Position numbers and translations under genes: made by a program
The notes under the pieces: model-generated
The model's database searches: none
What the model was told of the DNA's origin: nothing
Seen by the model: only the letters and a program-made list of their open reading frames with translations
Shown here: positions 46,570-57,935 of the stretch, in pieces
Numbering within the stretch: position 1 is the first letter of the stretch
Layout of the letters: each line of letters starts with the position of its first letter
Assembly (NCBI GenBank): GCA_025403435.1
Contig: CM046351.1
Location: 23,157,276-23,221,275 of the forward strand
Length of the DNA: 64,000 nt
Reading direction: 5' to 3'
From: Artocarpus heterophyllus
Lineage: Eukaryota; Streptophyta; Magnoliopsida; Rosales; Moraceae

Positions 46570-46950
46570 CTAGATGCAAACCATCTCATGAAATTCTTCG
46601 AAAAGCGAATTCATCTCACCTTTGGACTTCATCAAGCATACCCATATCATTATGGTATAGTCATCAATGAAAATAATAAGCCATCGTGATCTATTCATAG
46701 TTGTCACTTTGGATGGCTCCAAACATTTGAATGTATAACCATAAAAGGGACTATGTTTTTACTTGACTTTAATAGAAATGAAACACGATGACTCTTTACC
46801 ATTTCACAGGCATCACACCGGAGATTAGAGACATTAATTTTCATGAACAAAATGGAAAATAGTTTCTTAAAGTACCCCAAACGTTGATGCCACAATCAAA
46901 TAAGATTTCTTCTTCTCCACCTCAAAGCATCCACTAACAAAACTTGATGT
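46570..46950 (-). mobile_element. Ty1/copia gag-pre-integrase and integrase start, right part
   Basis: Minus-strand translation gives MWHQRLGYF...CDACEMVKSHRVSF (46704-46895), a gag-pre-integrase zinc finger (the HHCC equivalent), then integrase sequence down to 46573. It is the 5' continuation of the fragment at 17906-18315, the two being separated only by the CACTA. The segment upstream (to about 47060) is probably also copia but too decayed to read. Confidence 0.8.
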
Positions 46951-47124
46951 AACTTGTCAGAACTCTTTGACCTCAAGTCGAAATAATTAAGTTTCCATAT
47001 TCTAATATCACAACCAATAATTTTGTACCACGATTCAATAATTCTTACATTCTTTTTTTTTTCTTTTGTAATTTCAATATTTTGTTGTTTTCTCCCCAAA
47101 CTTTCCCTTTTAATTTGTTTTTTG

Positions 47125-47165
<41 letters not shown>

Positions 47166-47887
47166 TGGACATGCGCTTAAAAAAAAAAAAAAGTTGATGC
47201 AATCTAAATAAATAAACCAAACAAGCTCACGTGTAAAGAGATAACATGTAGATGAATACAGATAAAACAAATGCTTGGCTTGCAGACAGCGCTACTTCGA
47301 CAATGAGTGAAGCGGCGCAGATCGGACACGAACGTGTGAGAACGAATGCTTAGCTTGCAGACTGCAATACTTTGGCAATGAGCAGAGTGGCACAGATCGG
47401 ACACGATGGTGGGTTGGGCAAGGCGATTGGCGATGCTTCTCCCGTCAGAATTACGTAGCGGCGGCGAGATTTGGTAAGACGTCGAAAATTCTGATGACTG
47501 GGTACGACAATGGTCTGGATAGGCCGAATAATTTTGAGTTGATGAGTTTCGAGATGAATTTGTGAATTTGGGTTTAATGAATTTGATTTAATTTCTGGGT
47601 TTTGTGGATTCAAAGAATTTTCAGAGATTTGGAAATTGATTTGTTTGTATATTGTGGTATTTGACAACGTAAGTTTGAACCAAATTTTTGGTTGCCATAG
47701 TATAAAATTCTCATATATTTTAATGTTTTTAACTAAAATTGAATCTACTATTGTTTTTAATCAATAATCCTAAACACCCTATATATATATATGTATCTAT
47801 ATATCAAAGATTCAGAAATTAATTTGGGTTTCAATTTTTTGGGTTTATGGCTTAATATTTAATGATGATGATGACAATGATAATTAG
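46951..47887. other. Unassigned stretch with local duplication and (TA)n
   Basis: A (TA)n microsatellite lies at 47129-47164. At 47272-47411 an about 64-bp sequence (GCTTGGCTTGCAGAC...GGCACAGATCGGACACGA) occurs twice in tandem with about 12% difference. The following GC-richer part (47411-47520) could be a leader or first exon of a plant gene, but no protein family is recognisable. Confidence 0.4.
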
Positions 47888-48770
47888 TTATGATACGGTA
47901 TGTTTTTTCTACATATTGATGACTTATGTTAATTATTAGATTGGTTAAAATTCGATAGATTTGATTTAATAATTCATGTTAGATTATTGGTTGAATTAAT
48001 TTTGTGAATTAATTTAAGATAAAATGTTATTTGGATATATTTTATTTGTACAAGTTTATCTATATATGACTATTTTAATCGACTAACTTCTTTATTGGAT
48101 TATTTGAATTAAAATTGAGGTTCTATAAAAGATACCCCGGTCAAATGAGATAGGATTTATCAAATTGATTCGAATCGAGTGAATCAGATAAATATGAAGA
48201 GTTCAAATTCGAGTGTGGCTACTAGGCTATGACACCATGGTCGATGGCATTACAAAGGCACGAATGACTGTGCCTGGATAATTAGCAAACACGTTTTTCC
48301 ATAGAAACTGATCCAAACTAGAATTTTGAAACCAAATATGATAAGGACTAACTATGAATCTGACCACTATATAAAGGGAACTATTTTTCATTGTTCCTTA
48401 TATCATTTGAGAAGTAGAGAGTGAATATTCTAGTGAGAGAAACTCTGAAACTCTTAGAGAGTTATTGTTCAACATTTAAAACCTTAGTTTTAGGCTTTCT
48501 CAAGTAATTGGAAGGAGAGTCACTGGAGGAAAACTATAGGATGTGAGATCACCTGCATTCTGGTCGTGGAAAAAAAATAGCAAGAAAGACCAGTTGATTG
48601 AGGCACTTCTAGGACGTTCTCTCTAGTCGGTGTTTCTTTAGTTTTTGGTATACAAAAGAGGTACAAAAGATCTTTTATTAATTTATGTACTTAGCATGTC
48701 AAACTTATTATTTGAAAAAGACTTTAATTTAAAAAAATTTTAAATTCCACTGCGTATCGTTTTCCAACAG
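47888..48770 (+). mobile_element. LTR-X fragment, 3' part with TATA box
   Basis: The first about 145 bp match 51665-51812 in the same orientation, so this is the downstream part of the same LTR family. A TATATAAA box is at 48368-48375, and the end is GTATCGTTTTCCAACA, typical of copia-type LTR ends. The upstream about 1 kb of the LTR is missing, and no primer site or coding region follows. Confidence 0.65.
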
Positions 48771-50430
48771 CTTGTTGATGTACTAAAGAGACCAATTTAC
48801 GTGTAAATTATTATGGGTTCTTTTCAAAATAACAATATGAAAAGGTAACATAAAAGAGCTTTTTATGTATTTTGTTGTATTAGTGGGATGGAATTCATGT
48901 TGGAAAATTTCTTTCCTTGTTCTTTTTTGCTGATTCCATATGGGGTAGTTCTTATATAATATATATATATATATATATGTTGTCTGTGTGTGTGAAGTTA
49001 TTTTAAGAATGGAACAAAAGGTTCAGAGCACAAGAAATTAAATGTGCAATTAGATGTGCTTTCCACTGAAGGTTTCAATTCACCCAAGAACTCTTCGACC
49101 TCAACTAATCATCCTCTTTCCAAGTACACGTTTTTTTCGTTACCAGGGTCAAGAACTTTATTCGTTGGAATCTGCTAGAAGTTGAGATTTTTTATATATG
49201 TACCGCTGGCATTTTCATCAAGAAGATCATTTAGTTAAGTGTTGATTTGTATTATCATTGATTGCTTCCTATCCGAGTAGATTGAAGATTTGAAGATTGT
49301 TGTTTCATGAAAGAAAAATCCGTGGTTTGTTCTCTTTTAAGAGTTTCACTATGATAATTTCATTAGCTGATTTAGCATTGTTTTTGCTATACAAAATCCT
49401 TGGAGGCTTACATTGAATTTGGATATGCCTTTATTATTTATTTATTTATTTTTAAGCGTGTGTGTATGCGTGTTTATTTTTATGTGTGTCCGTATGCTTG
49501 TTTTTTGTGTGTATTTATGTCTCATGCAACTTTCTGTTTGCTTGGTGAAGGTAAGAAAGTTAAGAATTTTGAATCGTCTTTTCTTTTTGTGACGTAGTTC
49601 AGGAGTAAAGCTATCTAGTTATGAGTCGTGTATCATGTTTAATATAATCTTGCAGAGCTATCTAGTTACGAATAGTGTATTTTGTTCTGTAGCAGAGCAT
49701 GCAAAATCCGTAATGTTATTGAAGTAACAATGAATTACTTGTTGTCCATAGTCTTTAACCATGTCCCCTCGTTTTCTTATTCGGTTTCATGTTGCTGGTA
49801 AAGAATAGTTCTTCTACCATTTGAGAGAAAGATCTACATTTAAGTTACAAAATTATCTCTGCAACACATCTAAAAAGTATGTGTTCTGTTTCTTCAAGAG
49901 ATATATTTCTTTTTCTCTGAATGTTCTTAGCAAGTTCTCTTGCTCCCAGCGTTTTATTTTTTTGCATTCTGTAAATTTTTTTTTTTTGGTTGTGTATTGC
50001 TTTTGTTTGTTCTAAAAAAAAACTAAAGTTGTTAGGGACTTACCACTAAGAAGCTTAACTTGAGACTTGAGAAATCTGAATATATATACCAAGTGTGCTT
50101 GTAGATTCTTGTTGCTTTATTCTCTAAAATGCTTTTGTCAATGATTTACATGCTGAAAGGTTTTCTAATAGCCTTGGAGTTCTTAAGTAGAATGACATTT
50201 ATATTAACTCAGTTTTTGTGTAATGTGTAGTTTTTTTTTTTCTGTGCACTTTGCTACATCATTGTTGGATCTTGCTTGCTTTATATCTGATTTATTAGAA
50301 AAAAAGTAATATAGAAATGATTTCCTTTATATGAGGCTATATTGTTGTTATTTTTTTACTTCAATTCTCAACTTTTTTTGTGCAAATACAAATGAACAGT
50401 TTTAAAAAGCAGAGAGGAATGAGATATTAG
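48771..50430. other. T-rich stretch without recognised genes
   Basis: Strongly T-rich on the plus strand with a (TA)n run at 48957-48979, like a plant intron. Open frames at 49400-49597 and 49821-50015 are low-complexity and not convincing. Confidence 0.4.
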
Positions 50431-50600
50431 TTGTATAAGGCTGCCCATGCAGATGAAGATTACATGGAACAGTCTAATGAGTATATATTAGAAGAAGACT
50501 TGGACAATAAAACAAGAGATGGGTTAAGCTATTATATCCCGGCTGTTCAAAATACAACAAGTTGTCAGCTATTGTTCCCTTATTCAGACTCAAAACTATG
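50431..50600 (+). other. Possible exon of an unidentified gene
   Basis: After a polypyrimidine stretch and AACAG at about 50395-50400, an acidic open frame (AAHADEDYMEQSNEYILEED, then DGLSYYIPAVQ) extends to the LTR-X start near 50600. Its composition is unlike the surrounding TE remnants. I do not recognise the family. It may be an exon of a host gene broken by LTR-X. Confidence 0.3.
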
Positions 50601-51812
50601 CATGGAGTTAGATGTGTATGCCTTAAGGAGTAAAAATGTAATATGTTTTTAGAGACATTTTTATCAATAAATAATTTATTTGTTATTTATATACCAAATC
50701 TTGTCCTTTTTACGTTCATATTTGTTGAATGTATATTAAGCAAATAATAGTATGAGACTGTCGGTCTAAACCTTTTAAGAATTGGGCATATGATGAACAT
50801 ATTATGCAAAAGACACGATTTTTAAGGTGACAGCCTAAAGCATAAGATCTGCAATCGAAGAAATAAAGTTGGGCGCTTTATTCATGTAAAAATTGTTATG
50901 TTATCTATATCCATATTGGGAGATGGTTTGTCTTGGCCATCGGAGGTTGACTCCGTGAATAGAAACATTGGCATATTGTCATAGGTGACGATGTGTTGGA
51001 TCGAAACATAAAGTGAATTGATTTGGATTAATAATTCTGTCTCGACAAATCGATTTACTTAGACAATCATTTATACTATATCTTAATCTTGAGATGAATA
51101 GTGGGCCTGTTATTTTGACTAGTGTTTTTTGATGTACCAAAGGATGACACCCACATTTTATAGTAGTATGCATGCCAGTACGTTGGAGGCATGACTCTTG
51201 ATAGCGTAGACCTGTTATTCATAGATATGGAATCCATAGCTCCTCTTTAGGAGTAGTGATATCCTCTTATATGCATTATCCTAAATTGAAAAACTGGAGC
51301 GCTCAACCATTTGGATACATAGGTGTAACAGAATGGTATACTGTCTTTGGATGGTAAGTTTTTTTATGGTGAGATAATGGAACGTAAGATAAAAATAATC
51401 AAAAATGTAATATAGAACTTGTCCTTAAGTCGGTTATGGATAATCCTATGGGGATAGATACACTATGATATGTCATGGAGACTTAGCTATCGGGTTTTGT
51501 AATTCTATATAGTTTGAGAGTGCAGCTTCAAGCTTTTAGTGGAGTAGCATTGGAGTTGATAATTATGAATTGTATATCTGGGATATTAGGTTTTATAATT
51601 ATCGGGACCTTGAACTATATAGGTCGATTTGGTCCCCTTTGTTAGCTCATAAAATCCTGTAACGATACGGCGTGGTTTTTCAACAATTGGTGACTTATGT
51701 CCGATTTATTAGATTAGTTGAAATTCGAAAGAATCAACTAATTCATGTCTGTTTATCGGTTGAATTAATTTTGTGATAAAATTAATTCAAGATAAACTTG
51801 TTGAATTATTGG
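50600..51812 (+). mobile_element. LTR-X, 5' part
   Basis: It is an inverted copy of 56954-57935 (which starts TGTTGGACATGTATG on the minus strand) and continues about 150 bp further, into the part shared with 47888-48030. It ends where Gypsy 3 internal sequence begins. Confidence 0.7.
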
Positions 51813-51814
51813 GA

Positions 51815-53574
51815 TCGGATAATTCTTGCCACATCCTCAATCTTTATCTTATCTTCTTGACTTTTATCCACGATGTTCGCCAAATAGTCCGTACAGCTAC
51901 TAGCTAGCAGCTTCCTTGCTTTTATTGCGGATAAAAATATACTGGGTTTCTTTCTGGACTCGCCAACATACACAAACTTTTGATCGCCTTCAGGATGGAA
52001 GATCACTTTTCACTTTCGGCATTCAATTGAAGCATTGTACTTGCTCAGGAAATCCATCCCAAGAATCATGTCATAGTCATACATGTTGATCACGATACGG
52101 TTGATGAAGAGTTCCCTATCAGAAATCCATAGGGGTACAGTACGCAAATAGTGCGTAGATATTATCACTTCCCCAGAGGGTAGTATCGTAGTGAATCCCT
52201 GTCTCATAGGCTCTAAACGAACCCCTAACTTCTTTGCAAAAGATGTAGATACAAAAGAATGTGTGGCACCCGTATCAAAAAGGACATAGGCATTAATAGA
52301 AAGGCTCGTTATCTAACCTGTGACCACATTTGAGGCTTCAGCAGCCACTTGTTCCTTTGTCATGGCATATATGTAGGCATTCATAGGTGGGGCTTCAAGT
52401 CTTCCTTGACTAATTAGGGGCCCTTCCAAGGAAGCTTGCATCTGATGGAGTTGGGCTTGAGGAGGAGCTCTTTGAAGGGCGCTAGCATTCATTTGGTTGG
52501 GGCAATTCTTGACAAAATGATCTTCTCGCCACATATAAAACATTGATTAGTCCCCATATGGCATTCTCTAGGATGTTTCCTTCCACATTTGGTGGATGGT
52601 TGAAACTGCTTGTTGTTGTTGTTAGGCTGGCCACCATTATGCTTTTTGTTGCCCTGGCCTTGCTAGTTTTGTGAATTGCCCTTCCTTTTGTTGTTCTTCT
52701 AGTTTTGGTTGTTGTTGTTGCTGCTGTTGCTATTGTTGTTGTTGTTGTTCCTATATGGAGGGCTATTCTAGTTGTTTGAATTATTGGCTTGTTGACCTGA
52801 CTGAGGTTGATTCCTTCTTAACTTAGACAAATGGAACTTAGCTCATTGGGCACTTATAACAACCTGCTCTTGGCTTCTGGGTGGACTTGCCCCTTCAACA
52901 ATCGCAACAATCTCAGGCCTGAGAACTTTGATCGATCTTCTAACCTTTTCACTCTTAGTACTAACCATCCGTGGACATAATAGGGCTAGCTGATCGAACT
53001 TCATCACTACATCTGTGACTAATATATCTCCTTGGCGCAGATTCTCAAACTCCTCATAATACTTCCTTGTGATGTTCATATGAAAGAACTGCATGTTGAA
53101 CTCCTGAACAAAGTCTGCCCATGTAATCTCGTCAACATTCTTGCTCAATTCTATGCCATCCCACCAAATTCTGGCCCCCATGGTGAGGCAGTATGATGCA
53201 CCGAGAACCTTCTCATTGTTAGTGAAGCCCATGAGTCTCAGAGTGGCCTCAATCGTCTTTAACCATCCTTGGGCAACTAGAGGATCCTTAGAGCCTTCAA
53301 AGTCTGCCGGCTTAACCCTCTTCCATTTGACTAATAAGGGCTCTTGATAGGCTGCTCTAGGTTCAACAGCAGGAGTTGGGACTTCGTTAACTTATGGCTG
53401 GGGAGGAGGAGGAGGGGGCACTTCATTGCCTCGTCATTCACCGTTGTGGCTGTTGGCCCTTAATTCTGTGATTTCTCTCCTTTGATCCTCCAACTACCTT
53501 TGCAGTTCAGCGATCATCGTCATTAGCCTTTCGTTGGTCTAGATGTGGGTTTGCATTCATCTGTGGCCGTCCAT
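51815..53574 (-). pseudogene. Gypsy 3 gag and protease, broken
   Basis: ATG at 53574 (MDGHR) is followed at once by TGA. Readable pieces: gag 53232-52843 (MGARIWWDGIELSKNVDEIT), Asn-rich linker (about 52800-52590), zinc-finger region (WREDHFVKNC near 52520), protease region 52300-52010 (LGMDFLSKYNA), and the linker to RT 52006-51815 ([10 protein letters not shown]). Sequence stops before reverse transcriptase. Several stops and frameshifts. Confidence 0.85.
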
Positions 53575-53775
53575 CGTTGATTTCCTAAAAGAATTAAGAG
53601 CTTAAGAATAATTCTTCTAGTTTATGAGACAGGTTATCACTACTAGAGCATTAATCATTAAACATCTAAGCCTTATTCTTAACATCATACTGGCATCATA
53701 ATATTTAACTTTAAAACATACTTACTTGGAGGACATGGGCTGATGTGTGGCGATATGAATTCTGATACCAAAGCC

Positions 53776-56700
53776 TATAGTGCTCCCCTTATGGACGTTA
53801 CAGATGTCATTACATTCATTCAATTAACCATTATTTAAGATAAACTATTTGATTAAAAAGATTGTTTGAAAACATAACCCAGGATCTATGCATGTATTTT
53901 TTTTTTACAACATTCAATAATTTAATCCATATTTATAGTAATAATAATTTACTTGATCATAAACATTCTTTAATTAGTTAAACATTCCAAATAATAAAAT
54001 CACAATTTAAAAAGAAACATCACAACATTTTAAAACAATCAGCTCTCACTGTTCGGCAGGCCAAACTTGATCGACAGGCCAAAAAACATCCGGCAGGCCA
54101 CCCAAGGCTCTGCTAAAACAGGGTTTTAAAATTTTGCTAGGTTCGGCAGGTTGACCGACTAAAAAAATTTTTGGAAAATTAATTTTTAAAACGAGAATCA
54201 ATACTTCAATATGCGGAAGTCCATATACTTAAAATGATAAGATAAAATAATAAAACATAGTTCATGAATTCTTTAAAACTTATCAAATAAACATGTTCAA
54301 ATTATAAAACTTGATTTAATCATTAAAAACTTTCTTCCTTGGCGTTCTTCCGATTACAATTCATCTTGCTTAGCTCACACGCCTTTCCACGCCCTCCGCT
54401 TAGTCCATAACCTTCTTACCCTTGTCTGCAACATGATATAAAACTGGATAAGCTAATGCTTAGTAAGTACATTATTATCTCACAACTTAAGACATTTTAT
54501 GTACATCATCATCATCATCATCATAATAGTACACTAGGCACATTTTTATAGGAACATATCTTTCATTACATTGTCCATATTAAAACTTAATTCATTTTAT
54601 CTTAAGGGCCCAAGTGTTGCACCATAAACATCATCGTAGGAGCGCCTTCATGAGAGGAGAAAGGTAGCTAATCCTAAACCAAACATGACATCATAACATA
54701 TCATAACATAACATTTGTGTGCAACACTTATTTAGATGATACATATATACATTTATAAACTTTCATACTTTGAAATACGTCATCATCATACATGCATAAC
54801 TTTTAAAACATAAAAATCTTTCATGCAAAATATAAATGAAACCATCACAAAATCATTATAGATATCATCATGAACATAATTTTAAACCTTTTCTAAAACA
54901 TATCATGTTGCAGGTGAGAATGTACTTACTTGTGAAGCTTACTTAACCTTAATTTTGTAGGTGACGACACCGCGGTCTTGATGTGCTCACTTCATATTGT
55001 GTTCATGTCATACATTCATAAAAAAATAGCAATTAACATATATTTTCAAGAAACCATGAAATCATCAACATTTCACAACCTCTTCCAATAACGTATTTCA
55101 TCAATATTAAAACATTAGAATAAAACTGTCAACACAACATTCATTAATGACCTCCATGAATTCAAAACTTAATAACTTTACATTCACACACAATTCAAGC
55201 TCCAAATTTGGTAGGGACAAAGTTAATACATACACATAGTACCATGATTTTTCATTAGTCATAAAAATTACATTTAGTATCTAAAAACAAGTCATACATA
55301 TCAAAACATGAAATCTGCCAGCAATAGTTAGGCAGTGAACAACTTTAAACTCAGGTCCATTATCACATTATCAAGACTGTAGAAAAATCCACAAAAATTA
55401 TCATATACAATAGACACATAAACTATAACATATCCAAAAATTGGCTTTAAAAAAAATCGGATTAGGTCAAAACATACATTTGAAATCAGTAGTAAATCTA
55501 ACTTCAGGTTTGATAGCCAATGAGTATTCTTTGGTAATCATTTTCAAACAATTAAAATAATATTACTTAACCTCCAAAATTTTTATGACAAACTCTTATC
55601 ATCTAAATACAGTACCACAAAAATTCCCATCCATAAATAAAATCATTTGTTTATACAAAAACATCACACAACTAAAAGTCCAACAATTTCACAGTTAGAG
55701 CAGTTTCTAAACCTAGTCTTAATGAAAATTCCATAACGTATAAAATATTCATCAAATCATCACCAAAATTTCCAGTCCATAACATAATATATACATGAAC
55801 GTATTCGCCAAATTTCATAAATAACAAAGTACATTTGCCCCTTGAACTAAAACCACATTTTTGAGCAACATAATAGAACAACAACATTTTACTGTGAGTG
55901 GTAGAGAGTAGAAAATTTGTATCTTAATGTAGAGAAATCAAAATAACATGAAACTTGGAGGAAAATCACATAATACATATATGAACATCATATTAAAATC
56001 TCAGAACCAACGGAAATTTCTAGACAAAAATATGGCAGTTGGATTAAGAAGGAGAAATACATTTCAGAAATACCAAAAGATATACTCTTACCTTAAAACG
56101 AATTTGTCTCTATCTTTCCCTTGAATTCACCCAACAAAAATGCAATATTTTATTCAACTGATAACCAGAGAATTGAGGGAGAGAAGAAATAAAACATGAA
56201 AAAGAAAAAAAAGAAATGTCTGAGAGAAATTTTTGAGAGAGAAAGAGAGAGAGTGTGTGAATTACATGAATGAAAATGAGGGAGGAGGTAGGTCAACTTA
56301 TTTCTTGTAAAAATCAAAAAAATTTCTAACTAAATTGTGGTCAATTCACGTGTAAGATGAGGAGTGAAAAAAAAGGAAAGTCAAAACAATTTGTCTTTCT
56401 TACCATATTTCACCTCTTAAAAAAAATGGAAACCATAATCAATTAAATCCATTCAATGTAAAGTCAAATATTTCATTTCCTTAAATGAGGAAATTAATCC
56501 AAAAATATGCCAATCAATCATCAATCATTTTCCAATCACATCAAATCATCATTGTCACAAATTTAGGAGATTTTTGCTGATTGCTCGTTAGATGTCATCG
56601 GCCTGCCGATATCTCACTTCGGCCTGCTGATTTCGTGCAGTCCTGCCTACCGATTCTTGAGGGACAATTCGGCCTACCAAACTTGAAGGTTTGGTCTGTC

Positions 56701-56953
56701 AAACTGTCCTTGCATACTCGAACACAACATAGCATTTAAATCATTAATGAATCATAAATAATCATACAATGTAGATAACATGAACAGTTGAGCACTTGAG
56801 CACATCAATTTCACGTGGTCGTCACCTATCATACTCTTAACATAAAATAGTTAGTAATATCATAACACATATTATCATAAATGAATAAGGAAATTACTTA
56901 ACATCATCACTAATATGACATAGTCCGTTACATGAAAATCGACGGGTGTTACA
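53776..56953 (-). repeat. Gypsy 3 5' LTR
   Basis: About 3178 bp, collinear with the Gypsy 2 LTR. It has the same two arrays of the 14-mer (about 56595-56705 and 54049-54165), most units decayed, and a TTATT/CATCATCATC run matching the (GAT)n of Gypsy 2 at about 54507-54522. Confidence 0.85.
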
Positions 56954-57935
56954 TTGCAAAAGGGACCTGATGGACCTATACAATTCAAGCTCCCAATAAT
57001 TATGAAACCCAATATCCTAGATATACATTTTATAATTATCAACTCTAACGCTACTCTACTAAAAGCTTAGAGCTGCACTCTCGAACCATATAGAATTACA
57101 AAGCCTATATAGCTAAGGACAAGTTCTATCTTATCTTCCTGATTATTTTTCTCTTACATTCCATTATCTCACCATCGGAAAACTTACCATCCAAAGACAG
57201 TCTACCATTCGATTACACCTATGTATCCAAATGGTTGAGAGCTTCAGTTTTTCAATTACAGGATAACGCATATAAGAGGATATAACTACTCCTAAAGAGA
57301 AGCTATGGATTCCGTATCTATGAATAACAAGTCTACGTTATCAAGAGTTATGCCTCTAAAGTACCGGCATGCATACCACTATTAAAATGTGGATGTCACC
57401 CTTTGCCACATCAAAAGACATAAGTCAAGACAACGGACCCATTATTCATTTCAAGATTAAAATACAATACATATGATTGTCTAAAGTGAATTAATTTGTC
57501 AAGACAAAGTAATTAATCCAAATCAATTTACTTTATGTCCCGATCCAACACATCGTCACCTATGACAATGTACCAATGTTTCTATTCAAGGAGTCCATCT
57601 CCGATGGTCAAGAAAAACCATCTCCCGTTAGGGATATAGACAACATAACAATCTTTGCATGAATAAAGCGTCCAACTGTATTCCCTTGATTGTGGACCTT
57701 ATGATTTAGGCTGTTACTTAAGAATCATGTCTTTCGCATAATCTATCCATCATATGCTCAATTCTTAAAGGTTTAGACTGACAATCTCAGACTTTTATTT
57801 GCTTAACATACATTCAACAAATATGAACATAAAGAGGATAAGATTTTGTATATAAATAATAAATAAATTCTTTATTGATAAAAATGTCTCTAAAAAAGTA
57901 TTACATTTTTACTCCTTAGGACATACATGTCCAAC
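56954..57935 (-). mobile_element. LTR-X, inverted copy
   Basis: On the minus strand it begins TGTTGGACATGTATG at 57935 and matches 50600-51650 in reverse. Its downstream side is cut by the start of Gypsy 3 (TTTTGCAA then TGTAACACC), showing that Gypsy 3 inserted into LTR-X. Confidence 0.75.

Larger units (their letters stand above)
51813..56953 (-). mobile_element. Gypsy 3: truncated element of the Gypsy 2 family
   Basis: Minus strand: LTR 56953-53776, primer site region GGCTTTGGTATCAGA (about 53761-53775), gag and protease region down to about 51815, then an abrupt end. Reverse transcriptase, integrase and the 3' LTR are missing. It starts TGTAACACCCG like Gypsy 2, and its gag-protease is about as similar as expected for the same family. 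Confidence 0.88.

Noticed and set aside
46896..47270. Minus-strand frame with a Tyr-Ile run
   Set aside because: It runs through the (TA)n microsatellite; only its end next to 46895 may be copia.
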